Positions 8,438-16,386 of a DNA stretch of 32,370 nucleotides are shown in pieces. The stretch spans positions 1 to 32,370 of the forward strand of contig NZ_JASMRZ010000065.1 of NCBI RefSeq assembly GCF_030462475.1, read 5' to 3'. Within the stretch, counting starts at the first letter, position 1, and every line of letters begins with the position of its first letter. The position numbers and the translations under genes were made by a program. Source of the DNA: Variovorax sp. CAN15. GTDB lineage: Bacteria; Pseudomonadota; Gammaproteobacteria; Burkholderiales; Burkholderiaceae_C. Below the pieces are notes generated by a model that was given only the letters and a program-made list of their open reading frames with translations, did not search any database and had not been told where the DNA came from.

Positions 8438-8525
8438 TGCCGAGCAGAAATCCAATGACCACGAGGGTGTGCGTCTCGATACTTCCTGTTGCTGTGGCCA
8501 GCTCCACACGAACAGGAGACACCTT

Positions 8526-8882
8526 TTGAAGATCATCAAGCGAACGGAATCCCCCTTCCGCGACACCCCCGGCGGCATGGTGCTTGTCGCCACACGCGTG
8601 GCCAGCCAGCCACCCCAGTTCCCGCCGATCGAATTCGTTCACGAAGACCAGCAGGTCGAAGAGATCGAGCTCGGCCCCACCGGCTCCCTCTACAGCTTCA
8701 CGATCGTCCACCCCGGCAAGGAGAAGCCGCCCTACGGCCTCGCCATGGTCGACTTCGCGCCCGGCGTGCGGGCGTTCGGGCGGCTGCTGTTCGGCACCGA
8801 GCCGCCGGCCATCGGCAGCCGCCTGCGGGTGGTGCCCTTCGCGTTGCCGGACAGCACGCCCGACTATGCCTTCAAGGAGTGA
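8526..8882 (+). CDS. DUF35/OB-fold acyl-CoA-associated protein lacking the zinc ribbon
   Basis: The product (118 residues) corresponds to the OB-fold half of DUF35 proteins, which partner SCP2-type thiolases and other acyl-CoA enzymes. The visible part of the family is the strand pattern LGPTGSLYSFTIVHPGKEKPPYGLAMVDFAPGVRAFGRL. The usual N-terminal rubredoxin-like zinc ribbon (two CxxC knuckles) is absent; the protein has no cysteine at all. I chose the TTG at 8526 because AGGAG lies eight bases upstream (8513-8517) and no in-frame ATG precedes the conserved region closely. The thiolase gene begins six bases after its stop, so the two should form one complex, as BbsA and BbsB do in benzylsuccinate degradation. 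Confidence 0.85.
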   Translation: MKIIKRTESPFRDTPGGMVLVATRVASQPPQFPPIEFVHEDQQVEEIELGPTGSLYSFTIVHPGKEKPPYGLAMVDFAPGVRAFGRLLFGTEPPAIGSRLRVVPFALPDSTPDYAFKE

Positions 8883-8888
8883 TGCGAG

Positions 8889-10025
8889 ATGAAGCAACCA
8901 CTGATCACCGGGGTCGGCATTACGGACTTCGGCCGCTTTCCCGAACTGACCGAAGAAGCCATGGCCCAGGCAGCGATTCTCGATGCCCTTGCCGATGCCG
9001 GCACGCAGCTCTCGGAGGTGCAGGCGTTCTACTGCGGCAACGCGCTGGGGGCCATGCTGCCCGGCCAGCGTGCATTGCGCGAGCTGCATGCCGAGGGCGG
9101 TGCCGTCTACAACGTGGACAACGCCTGCTCCAGCGGCGCCACTGCGTTGAATCTTGCGCTGCAGGCGCTCAAGGTCGGCCAGTACGACACCGTGGTGGTG
9201 TTCGGCATGGACCACCTGAGCAGCCTTGGCGGTGGCCCGCTGCAGCTCAGCCAGAAGGACTGGAACAACCGACGCGGAATGATCATGCCGGCCCTGTATG
9301 CCATGCGCGCCAGGCGATACATGCACGACCACGGCCTCACGCTGGAGACGCTGGCAGACATCTCCGTCAAGAATCGAAAGCACGGCGTCCTGAATCCCGT
9401 CGCTACGTTCGCCAAGCTGGCGAGCCGCGAGGAGATTCTGGCGTCCCGCCCGGTGGCCGAGCCGCTCACGCTGCTCCAGTGCTGCCCCGCGGTGGTCGAC
9501 GGGGCGGCGGCGCTAGTGCTCAGCACCAAGCCCTCCAGGGGCGTTGCAAAGCCGGTCCGGGTCCTGGCATCGGTGGTGCAGTCGGGCCTGTTCGAGACCG
9601 CACCGGTCGACATGACTGAGGCCGAGATCACCGCGCGCGCCGCCAGGCTGGCCTATGAACAGGCCGGCATCGGACCGCAGGATCTCAGCCTGCTGGAGGT
9701 GCACGACGCGTTCACCATTTCCGAGCTGCTCTATTACGAGGCGCTTGGTCTTTGCAGCCGGGGCGAGGCGGCAAGCCTCCTGCAAAGCGGCGCGACCACG
9801 CTTGGCGGACGCGTGCCGGTCAACCCCAGCGGCGGACTGATCGCCAAGGGGCATCCGCCGGGAGCGACGGGCGTCGCACAGGTCGTGGAGGTCTGCGAGC
9901 AGCTGCAAGGCCGTGCCGGCGCACGGCAGGTGCGCGGAGCGCGCATCGGCCTCACGCAGGTGACCGGTGGCGGCATCTGGGGCGTGGACCACGCCGCCTG
10001 CTCCATCAACATTCTTTCGCTTTGA
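8889..10025 (+). CDS. Thiolase-family protein (SCP2-type acetyl-CoA acetyltransferase/thiolase)
   Basis: This 378-residue enzyme should cleave a 3-oxoacyl-CoA with CoA, or run in the reverse direction. The nucleophile Cys80 sits in NACSSG. The second and third catalytic elements appear as VHDAF (His272) and GHPPGATG (His322), the arrangement of SCP2-type thiolases. It directly follows the DUF35 gene, the usual genetic pairing for SCP2-like thiolases that act on bulky or branched acyl-CoAs. It is followed by an SDR, a CoA-transferase and an enoyl-CoA hydratase, so it is the likely last step of a beta-oxidation-like spiral. The substrate cannot be named from sequence. Confidence 0.93.
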   Translation: MKQPLITGVGITDFGRFPELTEEAMAQAAILDALADAGTQLSEVQAFYCGNALGAMLPGQRALRELHAEGGAVYNVDNACSSGATALNLALQALKVGQYDTVVVFGMDHLSSLGGGPLQLSQKDWNNRRGMIMPALYAMRARRYMHDHGLTLETLADISVKNRKHGVLNPVATFAKLASREEILASRPVAEPLTLLQCCPAVVDGAAALVLSTKPSRGVAKPVRVLASVVQSGLFETAPVDMTEAEITARAARLAYEQAGIGPQDLSLLEVHDAFTISELLYYEALGLCSRGEAASLLQSGATTLGGRVPVNPSGGLIAKGHPPGATGVAQVVEVCEQLQGRAGARQVRGARIGLTQVTGGGIWGVDHAACSINILSL

Positions 10026-10036
10026 TTGCAAGCATC

Positions 10037-10816
10037 ATGAACCAGACAAGCACAACCACGCCGGCCTCGCTGCACGGCCTCGTTGCCGTCGTGACCGGTG
10101 GCGCCAAGGGCATCGGCCTCGGCATCGCCCGCGAGCTCGCACAAGCCGGATGCCGCATCGCGCTGTGGGACTTCGACGAGGCGGCGCTGCAGGCCGCCGA
10201 GCAGGCCCTTTCGGGCGAGGGCTTCGACGTGCGGACCTTCAAGGTCGACGTCAGCTCGGTGGAGCAGGTGGAGGCGACGGTGGCCCGGCTTCTCGCATCT
10301 CATGGCCGCATCGACATCCTGGTCAACAACGCAGGCATCGGCGGCGACAAGTTGGTCTCGAAGATGGATCTCGCGTTCTGGACCCGCGTGATCGAGGTCA
10401 ACCTCCATTCGCAGTTCATCTGCTCGAGGGCGGTTTTGGCACAGATGGCGGAGAACCGGTTCGGCCGCATCATCAACATCGGCTCGCGCGCATGGCTGGG
10501 CAACCGCGGCCAGGCGGCCTACTCCGCCTCCAAGGGCGCGGTGGTGAGCCTGACGCGCTCGCTGGCGCTCGAATATGCGCGCAAGGGCATCACCGTGAAC
10601 GCCATCGCGCCCGGCATCGTGGAGACGCCGCTGTTCGAAACACTGACCGAGGAGGTCCGGCAGGGGCTCCACAAGACCGTGCCGATGGAACGCATCGGCC
10701 AGCCGGAGGACATCGGCCGCGCCGTCCGGTTCTTCGCGGAACCCGGCTCGAGCTACGTCACCGGCCAGCTCCTGTACGTCTGCGGCGGGCGCAGCCTCGG
10801 CAGCCCCTCCGTATAG
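10037..10816 (+). CDS. SDR-family oxidoreductase (probable 3-hydroxyacyl-CoA dehydrogenase role)
   Basis: The 259-residue protein is a classical SDR: TGGAKGIG at residues 20-27, Asp71 in the DVS motif, NNAG at 97-100, catalytic Ser150, Tyr162 and Lys166 of YxxxK. It is FabG-like in size and layout. The acidic residue after the second strand (WDFDE, about 44-48) favours NAD over NADP. It is flanked by a thiolase and a CoA-transferase/hydratase pair, so oxidation of a 3-hydroxyacyl-CoA before thiolysis is the most economical role. The first ATG (10037) is 11 bases from the thiolase stop. A second SDR on the opposite arm may do a related step, or the two may pair as BbsC and BbsD do. Confidence 0.92.
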   Translation: MNQTSTTTPASLHGLVAVVTGGAKGIGLGIARELAQAGCRIALWDFDEAALQAAEQALSGEGFDVRTFKVDVSSVEQVEATVARLLASHGRIDILVNNAGIGGDKLVSKMDLAFWTRVIEVNLHSQFICSRAVLAQMAENRFGRIINIGSRAWLGNRGQAAYSASKGAVVSLTRSLALEYARKGITVNAIAPGIVETPLFETLTEEVRQGLHKTVPMERIGQPEDIGRAVRFFAEPGSSYVTGQLLYVCGGRSLGSPSV

Positions 10817-10862
10817 CGCGCCGACATCACGACATGAGCAATCCAACAAGACTGAAGATCGC

Positions 10863-12053
10863 ATGCTCGCCAATGCATTGAGCGGTTTGAAAGTGATCGA
10901 CTTCACGCAGGTGATGGCCGGTCCGACCTGCACGCTGTGCATGGCCGACCTGGGCGCCGACGTGGTGAAGGTCGAAGCGCCTGCAGGCGATCTCTCGCGG
11001 GCCCTTTCGCCCTGGGTGCGGGGCGAGGGGGTCGCCTTCATGGCGCTCAATCGCAACAAGCGCAGTGTCGTGCTCGACCTCAAGCACCCCGAGCACCTGC
11101 AGGCGGCGCAGGCGCTGGTCGCGCAGGCGGATGTGCTGGTCGAGAGCTTCCGCCCGGGCGTGATGGCGCGCCTCGGCCTGGACTACGCAACGGTGTCCGC
11201 GGGCAATCCGCGGCTCATCTACTGCTCGGTCTCGGCATATGGCCAGCACGGCGCCAGCAAGGATCTTCCCGGGGTCGACGGCGTGCTCCAGGCCGTGAGC
11301 GGCCTGATGAGCGTCACCGGCGCGCGCGACGGGGAGCCGTGCAAGGTGCCGGTGCCGGTGGTCGACCTGGTCACGGGGTCGCTGGCGACCATCGCAGTCC
11401 TGGCCGCCCTCTCGGACCGGCAACGCACGGGCCAGGGGCAGCACGTCGAAGCCAGCATGTTCGCAAGCGCCATCGCGCTTCAGCACGTGAGCTTCGCGTC
11501 CTACTTCGCGGACGGCCACGTGCCCGGGCCGCAGGGGCACGCCGCGCCGTATTCGACCCCGAACGAAGCCCTGCGCTGCGCCGACGGATGGATCATGGTG
11601 GCGGCCTATCACCCCGCACGGTGGCAGGCCCTGTGTGCCGCCATAGGCGCGCCTGAACTGGCCTGCGATCCACGCTTCGCCGACAACAAGGGCCGGCTCC
11701 AGCACCGCGAGACGCTGCTGCGCCTGCTCGAAGAGCGCATGCTCGCGCATCCCCGCGCCTTCTGGCTGGAGAAGTTCGCAGCCGTGGACATCATCTGCGG
11801 CCCCATCAACAACTATGCGGAGGTGGCGCAGTCCGCGCCCTTCCTCGAAGCGGCGCTCGCGGAGCAGCTGCAGCACCCGGTCGCCGGGTCGATGACGCTG
11901 CCACGCAGCGTCATCGGCGCGGTCGGGGAGCGGCCCCGGGCGCGACGCCCCGCCCCCACCCTGGGCCAGCACACCCGGGAGGTGCTGGCCGAGCTCGGCA
12001 TGCCGGCCGCGGCCATCGATTCGGTGATCGCCCCCAGCCCTTCCCAGAACTGA
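10863..12053 (+). CDS. Type III (CaiB/BaiF/Frc) acyl-CoA transferase
   Basis: The 396-residue product moves CoA from a donor such as succinyl-CoA to a free carboxylic acid. Family III signatures are the N-terminal LSGLKVIDFTQVMAGPTCT, LGADVVKVEAP, NRNKRSVVLDLK and the VVDLVTG motif carrying the catalytic aspartate (Asp168, equivalent to Asp169 of formyl-CoA transferase). The length fits the family (about 400). It provides the only acid-activation step in the cluster, as no acyl-CoA ligase is present. The gene starts 46 bases after the SDR. A 15-codon reading frame (10834-10881) overlaps its start and might couple translation. A dicarboxylate substrate is plausible because relatives such as BbsEF activate substituted succinates. 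Confidence 0.93.
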   Translation: MLANALSGLKVIDFTQVMAGPTCTLCMADLGADVVKVEAPAGDLSRALSPWVRGEGVAFMALNRNKRSVVLDLKHPEHLQAAQALVAQADVLVESFRPGVMARLGLDYATVSAGNPRLIYCSVSAYGQHGASKDLPGVDGVLQAVSGLMSVTGARDGEPCKVPVPVVDLVTGSLATIAVLAALSDRQRTGQGQHVEASMFASAIALQHVSFASYFADGHVPGPQGHAAPYSTPNEALRCADGWIMVAAYHPARWQALCAAIGAPELACDPRFADNKGRLQHRETLLRLLEERMLAHPRAFWLEKFAAVDIICGPINNYAEVAQSAPFLEAALAEQLQHPVAGSMTLPRSVIGAVGERPRARRPAPTLGQHTREVLAELGMPAAAIDSVIAPSPSQN

Positions 12054-12062
12054 AGCACAACC

Positions 12063-12839
12063 ATGCCCATCGTCAAGAAAGTCCAGAACGGCGTCGCCGT
12101 CGTCACCCTGAATCGGCCCGAGGCCATGAACTCCATCGACCCGGAGTCGAACGAGCAATTGCTCGAGATCTGGGACGAGGTTTCGAACGACGAGGACGTC
12201 CGCGTGCTCGTCCTCACGGGTGCGGGAGAGCGCGCCTTCTGCACAGGCGCGGACCTCAAGAAGACCATGCCGCCCGCCGACAGCGCGGCGCGGCAGGTCT
12301 TTCGCTGCGGAACCGGACATTTCAACTTCGGCACGCTGCAGACCGACAAGCCCGTCATTGCCGCCATCAACGGTTACGCCCTGGGCGGCGGGCTGGAGCT
12401 GGCCTTGCTGGCGGACATTCGCATCTGCTCCGACAACGCACGCTTCGGTTTGCCGGAAGTGCGGGTTGGCAGCATCCCAGGCGCCGGTGGCACGCAGCGC
12501 CTGATCCGCGCGGTCGGCCAGTCGGACGCGATGTGGATGCTGCTCACCGGTGAACGCATCGACGCCGCGGAAGCGCTGCGGATCGGGTTGGTCAGCAAGG
12601 TGGTTCCCTTCTCCGAATTGCAGCAGGCAGCCCTGCAGCTCGCAGGCGCGATGGCAGCCAATGCCCCGCTGGCGATGACCGCCGCCAAGCGCCTGGCGAT
12701 GAACGGACGCGAGCTGCCGCTAGCGGGCGGGCTGGCCCTGGAGCGCCAGGCCTTCGGGCTGCTCAGGGACAGCGAAGATCGGCTGGAGGGGCGCCGCGCC
12801 TTCGCCGAGAAGCGCCCTCCCGTGTTTCGCGGCCGCTGA
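12063..12839 (+). CDS. Enoyl-CoA hydratase/isomerase family protein
   Basis: This 258-residue crotonase-fold enzyme keeps both glutamates needed for hydratase chemistry: Glu112 in GGGLE and Glu132 in LPEVRVG, exactly 20 residues apart as in rat mitochondrial hydratase (Glu144 and Glu164). The oxyanion-hole segments FCTGADL and GYALGGG are intact, as is the PGAGGTQRL segment. It should therefore add water to a 2-enoyl-CoA and not merely isomerise it. The ATG lies nine bases after the CoA-transferase stop. The order transferase, hydratase, SDR, thiolase would give acid activation, hydration, oxidation and cleavage, with no acyl-CoA dehydrogenase present to make the double bond. Confidence 0.93.
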   Translation: MPIVKKVQNGVAVVTLNRPEAMNSIDPESNEQLLEIWDEVSNDEDVRVLVLTGAGERAFCTGADLKKTMPPADSAARQVFRCGTGHFNFGTLQTDKPVIAAINGYALGGGLELALLADIRICSDNARFGLPEVRVGSIPGAGGTQRLIRAVGQSDAMWMLLTGERIDAAEALRIGLVSKVVPFSELQQAALQLAGAMAANAPLAMTAAKRLAMNGRELPLAGGLALERQAFGLLRDSEDRLEGRRAFAEKRPPVFRGR

Positions 12840-12844
12840 AATGC

Positions 12845-12878
12845 CTCGCCCGCGAGACGGATGCGTTCTCTGGGCGAG
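12845..12878 (+). terminator. Intercistronic hairpin after the enoyl-CoA hydratase gene
   Basis: CTCGCCC (12845-12851) pairs perfectly with GGGCGAG (12872-12878), and an inner GAGA/TCTC pair (12854-12857 with 12867-12870) extends the stem after a small internal loop. It begins six bases after the hydratase stop. There is no T-tract. It could be a partial terminator or a transcript-stabilising structure separating the enzyme genes from the binding-protein gene. Confidence 0.4.
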
Positions 12879-12947
12879 CCTTCGATCTGCTCGCAAGCAC
12901 GAGTCGACGCTCGAACAACCGATGTGAGCTTTCTCCTGGAGCATCCC

Positions 12948-13931
12948 GTGAATAAACCGCGTACCGCCTGGCTCAACAACCTCGCACTCATCGTTGCCGC
13001 GTTCGTCGGTGCATCACCGGCCATCGGGCAGCAAGCCGGCCGCCCACCCGCCAAGATCTTGGTCGGCTTCTCGCCCGGTGGCACGCTCGACGTGGTGACG
13101 CGCGCGCTTGCCGATCAATTGCATGGCCCGCTCGATCGCACTGTGGTGGTGGAGAACAAGCCGGGCGCAGGCGGGAAGATCGCGATCGATGCGATGCGCG
13201 CCGCTCCCACCGACGGCAGCGTGGCCATGCTGTGCCCCGACTTTCTCGCATCGATCTACCCCTTCGTCTTCAACAAGCTCAACTACGACCCGCAGAGGGA
13301 CATCCTGCCGGTGTCGACGGTGGTCGAGTTCCCGATGGCACTGGCCGTGCCCTCCTCCTCGCCCGTCAAGACCTTCGCCGAATACGCCCAATGGGTGCGT
13401 ACGCACCCGGAGAAAGCCAACTTCGGCCACGCGGCATCGGGCGGTCCGACGCACTTCCTGGGACTTCAGATCGCCAGGATTATCGGCACACCGCTGCAGG
13501 ACATACCGTTCCAGGGCGCAGCGCCGATGATCGTGAACCTGACGGGCGCCAATGTCGCGGCGGGCACGTCCACGGTCGGAGACTTTGCGCAGCACCACAA
13601 CGCCGGCAAGCTGCGCGTGCTGGCCGTCACCTCCGCACAACGCTCGCCGCTGCTGCCGAACGTGCCGACCTTTGGCGAACTCGGCCGCAAGGAACTCACC
13701 GCAGTCGGCGTGCTGGCCATATGCCTGGCCCCCGGCACGCCCGCGGCCGTAGTCTCCGAATGGAGCACCGCCGTGCGCAAGGCGGCTTCCACCGAGCAGT
13801 TCGCGAGCAAGGTCCGCATGCTCGGCTTCATGAACACGGGAAGCTCGCCCGCCGAAGCGCGCGCCAGGTTCGACGAAATGCGCGGGTTCTGGGAACCGGT
13901 CGTCAAGGCCTCAGGATTCAAGGCCGATTAG
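12948..13931 (+). CDS. Bug/TctC-family periplasmic solute-binding protein
   Basis: The product (327 residues) is a tripartite-tricarboxylate-transporter substrate receptor. A signal peptide covers about residues 1-28 (basic VNKPR, hydrophobic ALIVAAFVGA, probable cut after SPAIG or AIGQ). Family landmarks are FSPGGTLDVVTRALA, the VVENKPGAGGKIA turn and the FQGAAPMIVNLTGANVAAG stretch. The GTG at 12948 is preferred because TGGAG lies six bases upstream and it puts the signal peptide at the N-terminus; an ATG at 12861 would bury it. No TctA/TctB membrane genes are nearby, the common orphan situation in Burkholderiales. The ligand is probably the carboxylic acid handled by the preceding CoA-pathway genes. 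Confidence 0.92.
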   Translation: MNKPRTAWLNNLALIVAAFVGASPAIGQQAGRPPAKILVGFSPGGTLDVVTRALADQLHGPLDRTVVVENKPGAGGKIAIDAMRAAPTDGSVAMLCPDFLASIYPFVFNKLNYDPQRDILPVSTVVEFPMALAVPSSSPVKTFAEYAQWVRTHPEKANFGHAASGGPTHFLGLQIARIIGTPLQDIPFQGAAPMIVNLTGANVAAGTSTVGDFAQHHNAGKLRVLAVTSAQRSPLLPNVPTFGELGRKELTAVGVLAICLAPGTPAAVVSEWSTAVRKAASTEQFASKVRMLGFMNTGSSPAEARARFDEMRGFWEPVVKASGFKAD

Positions 13932-13946
13932 CGCGATGACGCGACC

Positions 13947-13966
13947 GCGCGCTCCCCGCGGCGCGC
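13947..13966. terminator. Weak hairpin between convergent genes
   Basis: GCGCGC at 13947-13952 can pair with GCGCGC at 13961-13966 across an 8-base loop, in the 35-base gap between the convergent Bug receptor and LysR genes. The arms are self-complementary and short, and no T-tract follows. Position is the main support. Confidence 0.22.
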
Positions 13967-14839
13967 CTAGCGCACCGAGCGGATCCAATCCCGAAAAAGC
14001 CGGACCGGTGCCGTGGCCGCTTTCAAAGGGTCGCAGACGAGGTAGTAACCGAGCTCCGTCCTGGCGACATGGTCCACCGCAACCACGAGGCGCCCGGTGC
14101 GCAGGTCATCTTGCACGTAGGCCCGCTGCGCCATTGCCACGCCCAGGCCATCCGCTGCGGCCTGATAGCACAACGCAGCATTCGCCAACGCGATTCCCGG
14201 CAGGCATGGGGTATCCGACAGGCCGGCCGAGCCGAGCCACAGCGGCCAGGCCTGCGGGCGCAGCATGGAGTGCAGCAGTTCGGCCCGCAGCAGATCGCCA
14301 GGCACCTGGAACTGCCCCGCCAGGGCGGGTGCGCAGACCGGGACGAATTCGTCGTCGAACAGGTGGTCGAGCTCCACATCGGCCCACTCGCCCATGCCGT
14401 GCCGGATTGCGCAGTCGGCGCCTTCAAGTCGGACGTCATCCGCGAGTGCGATCGTCGCGATCTCCAGGCCGATGTCGGGATGAAGCGCATGGAAGCCGTG
14501 AAGGCGGGGAACCAGCCAGCGGATGGCGATGCTCGGAGGCACCTTGAGGCGGAGCCGTTTCTCCCGCTGGCTGTCGGCCAGGTCGCCCAGCGCGTCGTGC
14601 AGGCGATCGAAGGCGTCGCAGACGCGGGTGGCGAGTCGTTCTCCCACTGCGGTGAGTTCGATCTCGCGACCGGCCCTCTGGAACAGCTGCACGCCCAGCC
14701 CCGCTTCCAGCAGCTTGATCTGCTGGCTCACGGCCCCGGGAGTGACGTGGAGCAATTGAGCGGCTCGCGACACCCCCTTGGCCCGATACACCGCATCGAA
14801 CGCACGCAGCGGGCTCAGGAGCGCGCGAAGGTTCTGCAT
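13967..14839 (-). CDS. LysR-family transcriptional regulator (GcvA-like)
   Basis: This 290-residue protein has the N-terminal LysR helix-turn-helix (about residues 9-67: AFDAVYRAKGVSRAAQLLHVTPGAVSQQIKLLEAGLGVQLF). A GcvA/AmpR-like effector domain follows, with LRLKVPPSIAIRWLVPRL, DCAIRHGMGEWADVELDHLF and the late GLGVAMAQRAYVQDDL loop. It reads in the same direction as the long picolinate operon and begins 79 bases after the LivF stop. It is convergent with the Bug receptor gene. It may be the end of that operon's transcription unit or have its own promoter. It could control either the CoA cluster or the transporter; the picolinate cluster already has a MarR gene, so I favour the CoA cluster without proof. 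Confidence 0.92.
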   Translation of the reverse strand: MQNLRALLSPLRAFDAVYRAKGVSRAAQLLHVTPGAVSQQIKLLEAGLGVQLFQRAGREIELTAVGERLATRVCDAFDRLHDALGDLADSQREKRLRLKVPPSIAIRWLVPRLHGFHALHPDIGLEIATIALADDVRLEGADCAIRHGMGEWADVELDHLFDDEFVPVCAPALAGQFQVPGDLLRAELLHSMLRPQAWPLWLGSAGLSDTPCLPGIALANAALCYQAAADGLGVAMAQRAYVQDDLRTGRLVVAVDHVARTELGYYLVCDPLKAATAPVRLFRDWIRSVR

Positions 14840-14918
14840 GACAGGATTGAAACTTCCGGCAAACTCAGCGCTCCCTGAAGAGGCAAACTGCTTGTCTCGG
14901 CACTCGCACGCATCGGCT

Positions 14919-15641
14919 TCAGCATTTCTGGATGCCGATGGTGCGGTTCAGAAGGTCCTCTTCTTCGCGCAGGGCCGACGCGGAGCCGGAATAAGCGGCG
15001 ACGCCCCGCTCCAGCACGATGACGTTCGTGGAGAAGTCGAGAACGACGTCGACGTGCTGCTCCACGAGGACGCAGCCGACTCCGAGCTGGTCGCTCATCC
15101 GGACGATGGCGTCCATCAGTTCCTCTCGCACCATCGGAGCGAGGCCCTCCAGCGGCTCGTCGAGCAGCAGTATGCGCGGCTGGCCGACGAGTGCCCGTGC
15201 CACGGACAGCATCTGCTGCTCGCCGCCCGACAGCTGCGTGCCACCGTTGCGCCGCCGCTCCTTGAGCCGCGGGAACAGTGCATAGACCGGCGGCAGGGCC
15301 ACGCCGGCCGAGCGTCCCTGCAGGCCCGACAGCAGGTTCTCCTCTACCGTCAGCGAAGGAAAGATGTCGCGGCTCTGCGGCACGTAGCCGAGCCCTGCCC
15401 GTGCGCGCGCATACGTGGTAGCCCCGCCGATGTCGTTGCCGCCGAAGTGGATACGACCCTGCATCAGGTCGGCCAGGCCGATCGCGGTTGCCAGCGTAGT
15501 GGTCTTGCCGGCGCCGTTGCGCCCGATGAGGCCCAGACGCTCGCCTTCGCGCACGCTGAAGCTGAGATGCTCGACGACCGGCACGCCGCCGTAGCCGGTC
15601 GTGACATCGTCGAACCGGAGTTCAATAGGGAGCTTGGGCAT
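14919..15641 (-). CDS. livF: Branched-chain amino-acid-type ABC transporter ATP-binding protein (LivF family)
   Basis: This 240-residue ATPase is one of two that drive the importer. Walker A is GRNGAGKTT at residues 40-48, the Q-loop glutamine is at 89 (YVPQSRDIF, the LivF-typical form), the signature is LSGGEQQ (137-143), Walker B is ILLLDEP (157-163), and the switch histidine is in VEQHVD. Its start overlaps the LivG gene by 20 bases. It is the final gene of the 12-gene operon, so uptake and catabolism are co-transcribed. Liv-family importers in catabolic operons often carry aromatic or heteroaromatic acids instead of amino acids; picolinate is the inferred cargo. The symbol denotes the family only. 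Confidence 0.94.
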   Translation of the reverse strand: MPKLPIELRFDDVTTGYGGVPVVEHLSFSVREGERLGLIGRNGAGKTTTLATAIGLADLMQGRIHFGGNDIGGATTYARARAGLGYVPQSRDIFPSLTVEENLLSGLQGRSAGVALPPVYALFPRLKERRRNGGTQLSGGEQQMLSVARALVGQPRILLLDEPLEGLAPMVREELMDAIVRMSDQLGVGCVLVEQHVDVVLDFSTNVIVLERGVAAYSGSASALREEEDLLNRTIGIQKC

Positions 15642-16386
15642 GGCCGTCTCGTCCGAAGTAGATTTGCTTGACTTGTTCGTTGGCGGCGACCTCCTGCGGC
15701 GTGCCCTCGACCATCACCGCACCGGCAACGAGCACGATGATGTGTGAGGCGAAGCGGAACACCAGGTCCATGTCGTGCTCGATGAGCAGCACGGACAGTT
15801 CCTTCGGCAGGCTTTCGATGGCGTCCATGATGCGGCCGCCTTCTCCTTGCGGCACACCCGCGCCGGGCTCGTCCAGCAGCAGCACCTGCGGCTTCATCGC
15901 GAGCGCCAGGGCGATCTCCGCAAGCCGCTGTTCCCCGAGCGCGAGGTGTCCTACCACCCGGTTCGCGTAGGGATGCAGGCCCAGCATGCCGAGCGTCTCG
16001 TGAACCTCGTCGCGAACACGCGCCGAACGCGCCTGCGAGGGCCACCACTGCATCGAGGCCCGCAGCCGCTGCAGCACCGCGACCCTGACGTTCTCCGCCA
16101 CGGTGAGGTCCTTGAACAGGCGGCTGATCTGGAACGTGCGGACGATGCCGCTGCGCACGCGTGCGTACTGCGGCAGCTGGACGATCGAGCAGCCGTCCAA
16201 CCGGATATCGCCCGACTGCGGGCGCATCGCTCCACTCAGCAGGTTGACCAGCGTCGTCTTGCCGGCCCCGTTGGGACCGATCAGCGCCGTGCGTGCACCC
16301 TGCGGTAGGGACAGCGTGACGTTCTGCGTGACCGCCAGACCTCCGAAGGAATGGCAGAGATTCTGGGTTTGCAACCGGTGGGTCAT
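15622..16386 (-). CDS. livG: Branched-chain amino-acid-type ABC transporter ATP-binding protein (LivG family)
   Basis: The 254-residue ATPase has Walker A GPNGAGKTT at residues 37-45, a LivG-specific FQISRLFKDLTVAENV segment, Walker B VLLLDEP and the switch motif LLIEHDMDLVF. The signature loop reads LALGEQR where LSGGQ-like or LSYGQQR is usual, and the D-loop reads GAGVPQGE where AGMNPxE is usual. Both are mild departures that should still work. Its ATG overlaps the LivM stop by four bases. It pairs with LivF beneath the two permeases of the same operon. Confidence 0.94.
   Translation of the reverse strand: MTHRLQTQNLCHSFGGLAVTQNVTLSLPQGARTALIGPNGAGKTTLVNLLSGAMRPQSGDIRLDGCSIVQLPQYARVRSGIVRTFQISRLFKDLTVAENVRVAVLQRLRASMQWWPSQARSARVRDEVHETLGMLGLHPYANRVVGHLALGEQRLAEIALALAMKPQVLLLDEPGAGVPQGEGGRIMDAIESLPKELSVLLIEHDMDLVFRFASHIIVLVAGAVMVEGTPQEVAANEQVKQIYFGRDGHAQAPY

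Noticed and set aside
10834..10881. 15-codon frame (begins MSNPTRLKIA) overlapping the CoA-transferase start
   Set aside because: Too short to call a gene. It could couple translation but nothing besides its position supports expression.
10827..12320. 497-codon minus-strand frame
   Set aside because: Antisense to the CoA-transferase and hydratase genes, both of which have full catalytic motifs and normal lengths on the plus strand.
12861..12947. N-terminal extension of the Bug receptor from ATG 12861
   Set aside because: It would place 29 polar residues before the signal peptide. The GTG at 12948 has a good ribosome site and a normal export signal.
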